From contig OU015566.1 in assembly GCA_907165135.1 (NCBI GenBank), positions 6,060,157 to 6,124,156 of the forward strand: 64,000 nucleotides of DNA, written 5' to 3'. The notes beneath the pieces are model-generated. The model had not been told where the DNA came from and searched no databases. It was given only the letters and a program-made list of their open reading frames with translations. Position numbers and translations under genes: made by a program. Of this stretch, positions 53,384 to 64,000 are shown one piece after another. The stretch comes from Oikopleura dioica (Eukaryota > Chordata > Appendicularia > Copelata > Oikopleuridae). Numbering within the stretch: position 1 is the stretch's first letter; the number at the start of each line of letters is the position of its first letter.

Positions 53384-55423
53384 CGACTTTTTTTGTCTTC
53401 TGAGAATCGTTGCTTCTTGGAAGTGAGCAAAAGTCTTGAATAATAAGAGCAAAAGAAAACCAGTTATTTCCTCTTCGGCAGAAGCCCTCCCTTTCTAGCA
53501 CTAGAATCGAAGAATAGGGGCTTGTCGTTTTTGCCCAGTTCACAGAAAAAGGAACCAATTTTTCTGAAAAGAGTTTTGATTGTTCGGTAGGCAAAATAGA
53601 GCAATCTTATTGGTCTTCAAAAACATACTTCTTTTTCTTGGTTTTTGCCAAAGAAACGGGAAGAACCAATTTTCGGAACAGATTTTAATGAGTAGGGTTT
53701 TGATTGGCCGGTAGGCCAAATACAGCAATCTTATTGGTAATCGAAAAATTCACTTCCAAATATTTGTTTAGTCTGAAAATCGACGTTAAAGTACGCTCTA
53801 AATTTGCATTTTCTCGATTTTCCGGACTGTATACAGTAAAAACCCAAAAATTTGCCGGTTTTCAGATGTAAATTCCCGAAAAAGCGGCCAAATTCTGGGT
53901 TTTTTGCCGGGTAGCCAAGTTTCCCCTTCAAAAAGCAAAAATTCGAAATTTTTGAAAATCGGCATGATTTTCACATTTTTGATGAATTTTGTTCAAATTT
54001 TTGCTTGTTTGAAGACATTCTTATTAAAATTTAGTCATTTTTAATGATTCAAACACTTTAAAAAAGCTAAAAATGATCAGGAATAGCATGATTTGGGCCG
54101 AATTCTGATTAAAAATTTTTTATTTTTGGAAAAGCGGCCAAATTTAGGGTTGATTTCAGGTTCCAAAAAGGCGGATTTAGAGAAAAAGCGGCCAAATTTT
54201 GGGTGGGCAATTTTTGGGTTTTCACTGTATACAATATGCTTCTAATCTTAACCCTAACTGTAATCTCAACCTCTTCAATCAGCTCCTGATCAAGTTAGAA
54301 TGAAATCATAGAGTTACAAAATTTTAAATATTATTATTGAAAAAGATGTGTCCTTGAATTTAACGCGGTGTTCTGAAAAAACATCAATGTTGTTTTTTTA
54401 TATCTGCTTAGAAGAAGAAAACGCTCTATTTTTCTATTCCTACTCTGAATAAAATCAATTGGAAACTTTTCTTGGAAGTTTGAACTTTTGAATCGCAGTC
54501 AACAAATAAGGCCGCCACGGGGCCAATGCATAAACGTCAACCCTCTAGCCTTATTCTGTCTGAGTTATTCGAGCGGCGTCTAAAGCGGGGCAGAGAACAA
54601 ACTCTCGCTTACGCTGATCTCTGACCCAAAATACTTTACGAGCGCGATTGCTTTTTTACCGGAGTTGCTCACTTTGGCGGCTTCTACGCTCAAGCACGTA
54701 AATAGGAAAAGTCAATGAATGCATACTCGAACCGAGCGGGGAGTACCAAGTCAAGTGCTCGCTAAATGGCTTTTGGAAAGTATAATTTTGAGCACAAGAA
54801 ATTTGAATTTTTCTTCGAAACAATCAATTTAAAATTATTGAATCTTGCAACAACAATTACGACTGACTAAAAAAGAAACTAAAACAATTTATGGAAGTGG
54901 ATGTCTGGATAACCAATAAGATAGCTGTCTTTAGCCTACCGGCCAATCAAAACCCTGATGCTTAAAATCATTTCCATAAATTGGTTAAGCCCTAAAAAAT
55001 ACAGTTTACTTCACTGATTTGTCTAATGTTATTTTAAAGATATATAATAATATAAATAAATATTGTTTTAATAGATAATACAGCAGGTCAAATACAGTAG
55101 GTCAAATACAGCAATCTTATTGGTATCCAGAGATGACATTTCCTTTTTGCATTTGCCTTAAAAAATGTGGCTCTATTATCATTTTCTATTTTTGCTTTGA
55201 CCCATATTTTTGAGCTCAACCAAAAATTCAGGCGACGACATGAAAATACAGCAACGTTAATCTAATCGAAAATTTCCAGGGCTAAAGAATGAGATCAATC
55301 AGAGGAAGCGGACTTATCCTGGGCTGGGCGGCGCGCAAAAGTAGCTTTACGCGCGGCGTAAACGAACTCGCGCGCACCACCGTGCACCATGCACCGCCAA
55401 CGACGACCCATTGACATGAGCTG
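53384..55423. repeat. Gene-poor stretch with a recurring GATTGGCCGGTAGGC motif
   Basis: Copies of a ~38-bp phrase (GATTGGCCGGTAGGC followed by AAATACAGCAATCTTATTGG) occur at about 53579 (variant), 53700 and 55100 (partial, with internal tandem GTAGGTCAAATACA), and in complement at about 54940. A related copy is at about 22881 inside the first intron of the ARID3-like gene. Otherwise there is no gene. The block at 54510-54571 is listed separately. Confidence 0.55.
54510..54571 (+). promoter_or_regulatory. Conserved distal upstream block of the 55511 gene
   Basis: GCCAATGCATAAACGTCAAC with flanking similarity aligns with the complement of 31705-31770. It lies about 940-1000 bp before the ATG. 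Confidence 0.55.
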
Positions 55424-55460
55424 GATGCCACCTTGCGACCCAGTTTCCAATATAAGCGCG
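55424..55460 (+). promoter_or_regulatory. Conserved core promoter with TATA box, giant gene at 55511
   Basis: GATGCCACCTTGCGACCC, then AGTTTCCAATATAAGCGCG, with TATAAG at 55451-55456, 60 bases before the ATG. It is near-identical to the block at 31163-31197. Confidence 0.75.
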
Positions 55461-55510
55461 TTTATGGCCCTTGCTCAAATCATACTCAGCCAAAGAGAAA
55501 AAACGAAGAA

Positions 55511-58500
55511 ATGAAGCTGTTGTCAGCAGTCATTTCTTCAGCTTTAGCTGCCAGAGAGCCAGAGTAAGTATTTTTGCGAATTTTATTTTTTATTTTTTTT
55601 TGCAATTTTTTTACCAATTTATAGTTTTTTTGGGAAAATTTCATCCCCTATTCTGTTTATTCATAAATCTGATCGAAAATTCTAGTGCCGAAAGGCGACT
55701 CGAGAAGATCACAGCTCGAGCAACTGAGCTCAATGCATTCGTCCAGTCCTACGACAAATCATCCCAGAAGCAAAAAGACTCCGTTGACAAATGGGTGACC
55801 CGACTCCTCGCCGACCTCAACAACATCGACACGTCCAAATGCCCCCTTCCAGCGGAAGAAGATCGATACAACGACGAAATCGACACGATCGAAGATCTCT
55901 GCTCCGGCGCTGAACGAGTTCCCTCGATGATTCGAAGCTACGCTAGAAGATTCGGCTGCGTGGAAGGATTCCCAAAGCGAAAATTCTTGGAGAAGGTGAT
56001 CAAGCGATCCCATAAGCTGAAAAAGGTCGCCCTCCGAGCTGGACGATGCAACAAGCCCGCTCCGACCACCGAACCAACTCCAACCGAGGAGCCATCAACT
56101 CTCGCCCCAGTGACTGGCGTCTGTGACGCGGACCAACACGCTGTCTGCAGCAGTCTCGGAAACTCGGAGATTTTCTTCGAAAACGAATGGACTTGCCGAA
56201 ACTGCTTCCGAATCAGAGCCTACTACGGAACTGGCGGTGGCTTCACGTTCAACCCAAGAAAGGATTTCGTCAGCATCAAGTTCACCGAGCCAGTCTACTT
56301 CCAGAAATGGAACCATCCAATCCATCCGGACGGACCAGTTGAAGTTGCAGGAAGCAACAAGCACCACTGGAAGATGAACTTCAAGGAAGACGGCAACTTC
56401 CTTTCTGGAATGATGTTCGACGCTGAACTCATCACTTCCGATCTTGACCTCTGGGTTGATGGCCAGTGGATCATCGACTCTGCCCAGTCCTGCAGATGCA
56501 AAGACGGCCCTCCACCACCACCCGAATGCGTTCCAGCTGATCCATGCAGCGGACGAGAAAACTGCGAAGCCTTCGTCGATAGCTGCGGAATCACTCCATC
56601 CAGAAACAACAATATTGCCACAACTACTGGTTCGCCAGCTTTCAAGGTTTCCGCTGAAGTCAAATGCGGAGAGATTCCTGATGATTGGCAAAACATCATC
56701 CACATCAACGCTGGCAGCAGATGGGACGTCCTTGGCGACAGATACTTTGCTCTTTTCGCTGGCCCTGAGACGATGAAATTCAGCGCTCCACTCAAAAACT
56801 CTGGAAACGTCCCCGGCGGCGGAAACTTCATGGTCAACCACTACCCGAGCTGCACTCCTGGCGAGTGGAACAAATACCAAGTCGAGCAGCGATATACCGA
56901 CGCTGAAGACACTCTCGAGCTCACCATGTCGATCGATGATGAAGTCTTTGTCACTCGAATTGTCGACGTAGCTGATGCTTACAGCGGTGATCTCTTTGTC
57001 GATGTCTCCAACGACTATCACGATTCTGCGACTGGCTTTGAAGTCAGAAACTTCTACCACCAGACCTTCCCTGAAGCTGAACCTTGCGACCCAGTTGACC
57101 CATGCGAGGGACGAGACAACTGCGATACTCTTGTAGATAGCTGCAGCATCCGACCTCAGCACAGCACTCAAATCGGATCAGTCGAAGGAAACGCTGTCTA
57201 CAGCGCTAGCGTTGATGTTTTCTGCCGCCGAACTGAAGGTCACTCCTGGCAGAGCGTCGTCCACATGACTCAAGGTGGATACAGAGAGAACTTCGGAGAC
57301 AGATACTTCACTATCTGGCAACGAGATGATGGAAAGCTCAAAATCAACGCTCCTCTCAAGGGCAACACTCAATTCGACGAGGTCGAATACTTTGTCGACT
57401 GCGAAGATAACTCCTGGACTAACATCGCTGTCAAGCAAACTCAGATCGATTTTGGCCGACTCGAACTCACCGTCTTCCAAGATGAAAACGCTCTCGGCTC
57501 CAACATCATCCACCACACTGATGCCTTCGTCGGCCCAGTTGAGGTCTGGTCCGGAAACAGCTGGTTCGAACCTGCCAGTTTCTTCAAGATCAAGAACTTT
57601 GTCCACTCATCCCGACCCTATGAACCTGAGCCATGCGATGCAACTGATCCATGCGAAGGTCTTGAAAGCTGCGAGACCTTCCAGGACAGCTGCGGAGTCG
57701 CTCCATTCAGAGGAAACCGACTTGCCGAGTCTAACGGACATCTCGGATTCAAAATCTCCGCTGAGGTTCAGTGCACTGACCGAGTTGCTCCTTCCTGGGA
57801 AAACGTTCTCCACGTTCACACTGGCACCAACCGAGAGAACTTCGGTGATCGGTACTTCACAATCTGGAAGGAAGCCAACAAACCCGACGGAATCAGAATC
57901 GTCGCTCCGGCCTTTGAAAACCCTCTTTACGAACTCAACGCTTACGTTTCCTGCTCTCCCGGCTGGCATACGTTCACCGTCCAACAATCTGAGTCCAGCA
58001 AGAACTACATGCTCCTCGAAATTTTGATGGACGGAGTTGTTGTCGAATCTCAGGAAGTCCGAAAAACTGATACATACCAGGGCCCACTCTTTGTCGAAGC
58101 ATCCAATGAATTTGCTTGGCCGGCTGCCTATGATCACGTCGTCCGAAACTTCTACCACCAGGACATCACCTGCTACGATCCATGTGAGGGCAAAGATAAC
58201 TGCGAGACCTTCATCGATTCTTGTGCCATCAACCCCGTTCGAAACAACCGCCTCACTAACATCGTCGCTTCCGTCAACCACGTCACATCTGTCGATGTCC
58301 TCTGCACTTACGTCGAGTCCAGCAGCTACATGAACTTTGTGCAGATTACAAACGAGTCCATGGACGGAAACCCAGGAAACCGATTCTTCGTTGTCAACCG
58401 ACGACCTGACTCTCAAGGAATCACAGTCACCTTCAACAACCCCGATGCGTCCAGATACATGTCCGGAACAACTCCCTTCGAATGTGTCCCCGGCGAATGG

Positions 58501-60936
58501 TACACCTTCCAACTCGAACAAAGACAAGACGAAGCCAACCCAGCTGTCACCAACATGGTTGTCACCATCAACGGCGACGTTGTCAAGGAAGTCTCCACTG
58601 CCACCAGCGGAGTTATCAATGGCGGCGAATTCAAAGTCATGGCTTCGAACAAGTGGAACAGCGCTGCTGAGGACTACTCAATCCGAAATTTCTACTACCA
58701 GACCTTTGAAGAAGTTCCTTATTGCTTTGATCCATGCGACGGAGAAGATGGCAACTGCCAGACTCTTGTCGACTCTTGCGAAATCAATCCATCCCAAAAC
58801 AACCAGCTCGATTCAATCACCGCTTCTGTGAATTTCGACTTGTCTTTCGATCTTCTCTGCTCAAACAACATGGCGCACGGAGAATGGACCAACATCCTCT
58901 GGATCGTACGAGCCAGGGATAACCAACGAATGATGGGTCTCTTCAAGAACAGTGATGATCACCGACTCCGCCTGAATACTGCTAACCCAGAAGTCACCGG
59001 CACCGCCAATCCCTTTTTGTCTAAAGGATGGAGTGAATGTACCGATGGAGAATGGTCAACTATTCGATATCACCAACAACAGAACGCTGCTAATCCAGCT
59101 GTCACTGACGTCACTGTAACCAACAACGACGAAGTTGTTATTTCAGCTAGCTTTGCCACTGGACTCGTGACCAAGGATGAGGAACTCGAAGTCTTCGTCT
59201 CCAACCATTTCAACCCATCTGGTTCTGACTACGCTATCCGAAACTTTGTCTACAAGACTTCTGAAGAAAATCTCGGCTCTGATCCATGTGATGGCAAAGC
59301 CAACTGCGTCACTTTGATCAATTCTTACGCCCAAACCCCGGCGAAGAACAACCAGATCGGCTCAATCACCGCTGCAATCAACTTTGAAGTTGCTGCTAAC
59401 GTCCTCTGCACCGACGAAATGGATGTTGATGAGTGGTACAATCTCATCCACATGACCATAGGCGGCAATAATGGTGAACTCGGTGATCGATTTTTCAAGA
59501 TCTCGCAGAAGAGAGGTTCTCATGAGCTGATGATCAACATGGCCAGCCCCGAAGAGGATAACGGAACTCGAGGTACTTTCCACATTTGCACACCAGGTGA
59601 ATGGAACGAATACAAGCTCGTCCAGGCGCAAAATCCTGACTGGCCATCGCACACCTACTCGACCGTTTATGTCGACGGAGTTGAGATCTTCCAGATTCGA
59701 TCTGACACCCACGAAGTCCTTAATGGAGATAATATCGACGTCTTCTTCTCTGATAACTGGCATCAGTCCGCTGACGCTTATCACGTCCAGAACTTCTACT
59801 ACCAGACCTTTGCTGATATCGACTATGGAATCATCCCGTTGAAAGACTGCCGAGAAGAAACTCTCTGCGAAATCGTCGGTGATGACTCTCAAGCCGCCAT
59901 CAAGGACTACCATGTTGCCACTGTGACAGCTGCAGTCAACTTCGGAATCTCCGTTGATGTCCTTTGTGAGGCAATGCCTGTTGGCAACTGGTACAATCTC
60001 ATCCACATGACTATGGACGGTAACAATGCTGTTCTTGGCGACCGATTTTTCCTCGTCTCCCAGCACACTTCAACTGAAGAACTCCTCATCGACGTTGCTG
60101 ATCCAAACCAGCCAAACGGAAGCTCCGGCCGACGCGCCGCATGCCCAGCTGGCGAGTGGATAACCATCGAAGTCGATCAGTCTCAGGACGCATCTGACCC
60201 AAGTGTCACTACTTTCACAGTCAACGTCGATGGCGTCGAGATTTACTCTCGATCGGCTGCTACAGAAGCTGTTCTTGCAAGCGGAGAAGTCCAGGTCTAC
60301 GTTTCTGACCCATGGCACCGAGCTGCTAGCTCCTACCAGATCAAGAGATTCGTCTACGAGCGATTCGCTGATGTCCCCCTCGGTCCCCAGAACTGCAACG
60401 ACGTCGACAACTGCGTCATCGTCGGTGCTGATTCCGTCTCTCCCGTCCAGGGCAATCTTGCCGCCACAATCACCGCTGTCAAGAACTACAAATTCTCGAT
60501 CGACATCAAGTGCGACCACTCTCTCCCCTTCGACGGCTTCAAAAACATCTTCCACGTAACCACTGGCCCCAACGACGGCGTCTACGGTTCTCGCCAGTTT
60601 GCCATCTGGAGATCGAGCAACGAGAACAAAATGCACATCACTACCGCTAATCCAAAGGCAGCAGGTGGTCACTCGAGAAATTACTTCAACTGCATCGACG
60701 GAGAATGGAACACCTACACTTTCGAGCAGCACCAACAGGCTCCCAACCGACGCCAATGGATCTGGTTTAAACTCTCCATCGACGGAGTCAGACAATACTC
60801 CAAACGATTCAACGACGACGACTATCCAGTCCTCGACGGCGAGCAGATGAACGTCTGGATTTCCAACGAAGCTGCCGACGCTGCTTCCACCTTTGAAATC
60901 AGAAACTTTTCTTACGAAAAATACCCAGATCTTTAA
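55511..60936 (+). CDS. Giant secreted modular protein, 8 modules (1767 aa)
   Basis: Exon 1 is 55511-55563 (MKLLSAVISSALAAREP, signal peptide), exon 2 is 55686-60936, with a 122-nt GT-AG intron in phase 2. The ATG was chosen because it gives a signal peptide, the TATA box is 60 bases upstream and both paralogues have the same exon. Reading through the intron from 55471 is wrong. Layout: helical basic region to about residue 100, Thr/Pro/Glu linker, unique aromatic domain (~residues 125-235), then eight ~170-residue modules opening at DPCSGREN, DPCEGRDN, DPCEGLES, DPCEGKDN, DPCDGEDG, DPCDGKAN, KDCREETL and QNCNDVDN. The last two have fewer cysteines. Modules look ConA/LamG-like (GDRxFxIW, GEWNTYxxE, ending RNFxYxTF). 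The frame is intact. Its final module is nearly identical to that of the 26737 gene. An extracellular structural or house role is inferred. Confidence 0.92.
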
Positions 60937-62900
60937 ATCGAAAAAACTCCTTATGAAATTATTTCAAATTTTGCTACTCCTTCTGTAAATAACAACCCAT
61001 TCTTCTCTATCTATCTTTATTAATAAAAAAATCAAAAAAACATCGGTCTTCTATCTTTAGCAGGGTAAAAAGCATTCAGTCATTCCGCATTGTCGTAAAA
61101 AGAATAAAATTTGCAAAAAGCTTGTTTTTAAACCAAACGGACATTGTTTTACGTGACAATTTTGATGACAAACCTACCGAGTGGTATAAACATTAATTTT
61201 GCAATCGAGCCCGTTGGAAGATCTAAAAAGCTATTTTGATTAAATCATCTTATCCAGCCAGTTGCTAAAAACTGACATTTTGACCCACGTCATCATAAAA
61301 AGAAAGAAAACGCGACATAACCTCTAGTAGAGGTCCTCTACAGAACTAGGCGGGGTTTATGAAAGGTTCAGAATTTGCACTGTCACTCGGGAAGCCAAGT
61401 CAAGTGCCCCCACTTAATATGCGTTCTCCCAGCCTAGTTTTCTTAAAATATTCGACTTGCAAAAAGACACTGGTCATTTTAAGTGCACGCCCTCCAAAGT
61501 TTACAAATTGACATACTTGTTGCTTTCAAGAAAATGAACAATTTACACGTCAGAATTTTAAGTTTTCAATTATCTCCAAAGATGCGGACTGTCCTCGTTT
61601 AAGGAGACCCCCCCCCCGTCAGCTTTTTCTTCGAAAAATAAAATTTTTTTAAAACACCATATTTTTGGTTCTTCATGCGTCCTCAGGTTAAATTTGCTTC
61701 AAAAACTTGATAAGAAGAATTTTTGACCAAGAAAAATCAATATTCTCGCCAAAATTAGGGAAATTCGTCAATTTTCGGCAAAAAGTCCAATTTTCAAATG
61801 CGATTTTAAAATTGCGATATTTGATTTTTCGAAATAGCTGATCTTAATTTCTTTGAGCAGTCTTTTTTGCCTTTTGTTTTATGATTTATAATTTTTATTA
61901 ATCTCAATAAGCACCAGTTTATTATCACGTCCAGAAGCAAAAATGAACCTGACTGGCCTTTTTTGTAGGAAGAATACAAAAGATAGAAAACGACCTTTTG
62001 GGGCAGATTAGAGAAGAAGTTCAGCTGTTCCGAAACTGTCAGGCCTAGCCAATTGAACCCGGCCTATTCCCAACAGCGATAGAGCAGGAGTGAAGATGAA
62101 CGAAGATTCTTTTATTTTTCTCGAGTAGCGAAATTTTATTGCATTGTTTTTTTAAATCCCCTGACTTGAGAAATAATTATGGGCTCTCATTATCGGAACA
62201 TTGACGCCTCTCTTCGGTACTCTTCTTTAGAGAAAGGAATCGGCTAGACGTTCATTATTCTTATTTGACACTGTCTAAGATAGTCTGCATGATCTATTTT
62301 CTTAAATATTTTGGCCGATTCTAACCCTGGAAAAAGAGGACATAATGAAGGAGACAGAGGACGACCCGGAATATGACTAGGGTGAATTTACAAAAAAATC
62401 AACTTTTTCCCTATGAATGCTGTCTCGTTGAAACTTGGCATGGTGAAAGATCATGCCCGAGTTTCTTCACAAAATTTTTTCTTTTAAATTTTTTTCGTTT
62501 TTCAACCCTTTTCGCCCCCATAAAAGGCTATCTTTTGAGCGCCTCAAGTGTCGGTGCTCTTTTTGGCCGGAATCGAAGCGCGGTCGGCTTCTGATCATCT
62601 TCCGAAAAAAATTTAGTGAAGCTATCACCGATGACTCAGAATCGGCATTTTAGTGTTACGTAACACTGTTATGTAACATAACTACTAAATGACAATAAGT
62701 CCTCCACTAGAATAATTGATGGTAATTTGGTGAAATTTTGGGACGGTAGGTATTGGCCCCAACTAAAAAAATTGTAATTGAAAATTTTTTGGTCTGACCA
62801 CGTGATCACGCGATACTGGCGATTCTTCTTAAAAGGAAGACTCGATTTAAAATATAAATTATTAAAAAATAAGAATGCTATTTATGGCAATATTTTTGGC
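60937..62900. other. Intergenic, no supported gene
   Basis: Contains the 3' end of the giant gene (AATAAA-type signals near 61020), AT-rich DNA and a C-run at 61608-61617 preceded by TTAAGGAGAC, which may be the end of a TTAA-type MITE. No coding region is recognised. Confidence 0.4.
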
Positions 62901-64000
62901 CCCGTTCCTTGGTTTTTTAATTTAAGGGGCTTGACGGCCCTTCGGGCCGTCTCAGCCCCGTTCCTTGGTTTTAATTTAAGGGCTTGACGGCCCTTCGGGC
63001 CGTCTCAGCCCCGTTCCTTGGTTTTAATTTAAGGGCTTGACGGCCCTTCGGGCCGTCTCAGCCCCGTTCCTTGGTTTTTAATTTAAGGGGCTTGACGGCC
63101 CTTCGGGCCGTCTCAGCCCCGTTCCTTGGTTTTAATTTAAGGGCTTGACGGCCCTTCGGGCCGTCTCAGCCCCGTTCCTTGGTTTTAATTTAAGGGCTTG
63201 ACGGCCCTTCGGGCCGTCTCAGCCCCGTTCCTTGGTTTTAATTTAAGGGGCTTGACGGCCCTTCGGGCCGTCTCAGCCCCGTTCCTTGGTTTTTAATTTA
63301 AGGGGCTTGACGGCCCTTCGGGCCGTCTCAGCCCCGTTCCTTGGTTTTAATTTAAGGGGCTTGACGGCCCTTCGGGCCGTCTCAGCCCCGTTCCTTGGTT
63401 TTAATTTAAGGGCTTGACGGCCCTTCGGGCCGTCTCAGCCCCGTTCCTTGGTTTTAATTTAAGGGGCTTGACGGCCCTTCGGGCCGTCTCAGCCCCGTTC
63501 CTTGGTTTTAATTTAAGGGGCTTGACGGCCCTTCGGGCCGTCTCAGCCCCGTTCCTTGGTTTTAATTTAAGGGCTTGACGGCCCTTCGGGCCGTCTCAGC
63601 CCCGTTCCTTGGTTTTAATTTAAGGGGCTTGACGGCCCTTCGGGCCGTCTCAGCCCCGTTCCTTGGTTTTAATTTAAGGGCTTGACGGCCCTTCGGGCCG
63701 TCTCAGCCCCGTTCCTTGGTTTTTTAATTTAAGGGGCTTGACGGCCCTTCGGGCCGTCTCAGCCCCGTTCCTTGGTTTTTTAATTTAAGGGGCTTGACGG
63801 CCCTTCGGGCCGTCTCAGCCCCGTTCCTTGGTTTTTTAATTTAAGGGGCTTGACGGCCCTTCGGGCCGTCTCAGCCCCGTTCCTTGGTTTTTTAATTTAA
63901 GGGGCTTGACGGCCCTTCGGGCCGTCTCAGCCCCGTTCCTTGGTTTTTTAATTTAAGGGGCTTGACGGCCCTTCGGGCCGTCTCAGCCCCGTTCCTTGGT
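62901..64000. repeat. 56-bp satellite array, opposite orientation, running off the window
   Basis: About 20 units of 54-57 bp. It is the same satellite as 6098-6914 read on the other strand (GCTTGACGGCCCTTCGGGCC, GTCTCAGCCCCGTTCCTTGG). Units differ mainly in the length of the T and G runs. The left edge is abrupt at about 62901 in AT-rich DNA; no hAT-like terminus is seen on this side. Confidence 0.95.

Noticed and set aside
55471-55510. Start of the giant protein upstream at 55471
   Set aside because: That reading runs through an intron; the ATG at 55511 with GTAAGT donor gives the signal peptide shared by the paralogues.

Overview
The window looks like nuclear DNA of an appendicularian tunicate, most likely Oikopleura or a close relative. 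The evidence is a set of very short introns (42-63 nt in the TMEM164-like and ARID3-like genes), one well-constrained non-canonical GA-AG intron, animal gene families (TMEM164, ARID3, VWC, a protein kinase, kelch-like propellers), and a family of giant secreted modular proteins reminiscent of house (oikosin-type) proteins. The species and the house-protein role are inferences; no database was consulted.

Layout. 1-310: 5' end of a secreted VWC protein (-). 1545-2694: TMEM164-like membrane protein, five exons (-). 3723-5456: three-module member of the giant secreted family, broken by three one-base shifts (-). 5653-7172: hAT-like element filled with a 56-bp satellite. 7871-8612 and 11200-21099: two paralogous kelch-like genes (-). 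The second is split by a nest: a hAT-like fold-back element (12645-20193) containing an intact-ended Ty3/gypsy retrotransposon (13142-19768). 22048-23177: compact ARID3-like factor (-). 25334-26524: secreted lysine/glutamate-rich protein (+).

26737-37620 holds two giant paralogues in tandem (-), of 6 and 7 modules. 37703-44525 is a second Ty3/gypsy element, inserted exactly into the promoter of the second paralogue and flanked by a 248/249-bp direct duplication that copies core promoter, first exon and splice donor. 47671-50858: protein kinase with an altered DFG motif (-), whose last intron is almost entirely an inverted-repeat element. 50859-55420: gene-poor, with MITEs. 55511-60936: the largest giant paralogue, 1767 aa, 8 modules (+). 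62901-64000: the 56-bp satellite again, in opposite orientation, running off the window.

The four giant-family genes share a signal peptide, a helical N-terminal region, a unique aromatic-rich domain and repeated ~170-residue cysteine-tagged, ConA-like modules. Their flanks share a core-promoter block and a distal block. Module order and near-identity blocks indicate mosaic evolution by duplication and conversion. Several otherwise good reading frames are broken by single-base changes in or next to homopolymers, so some apparent pseudogenization may be assembly error.
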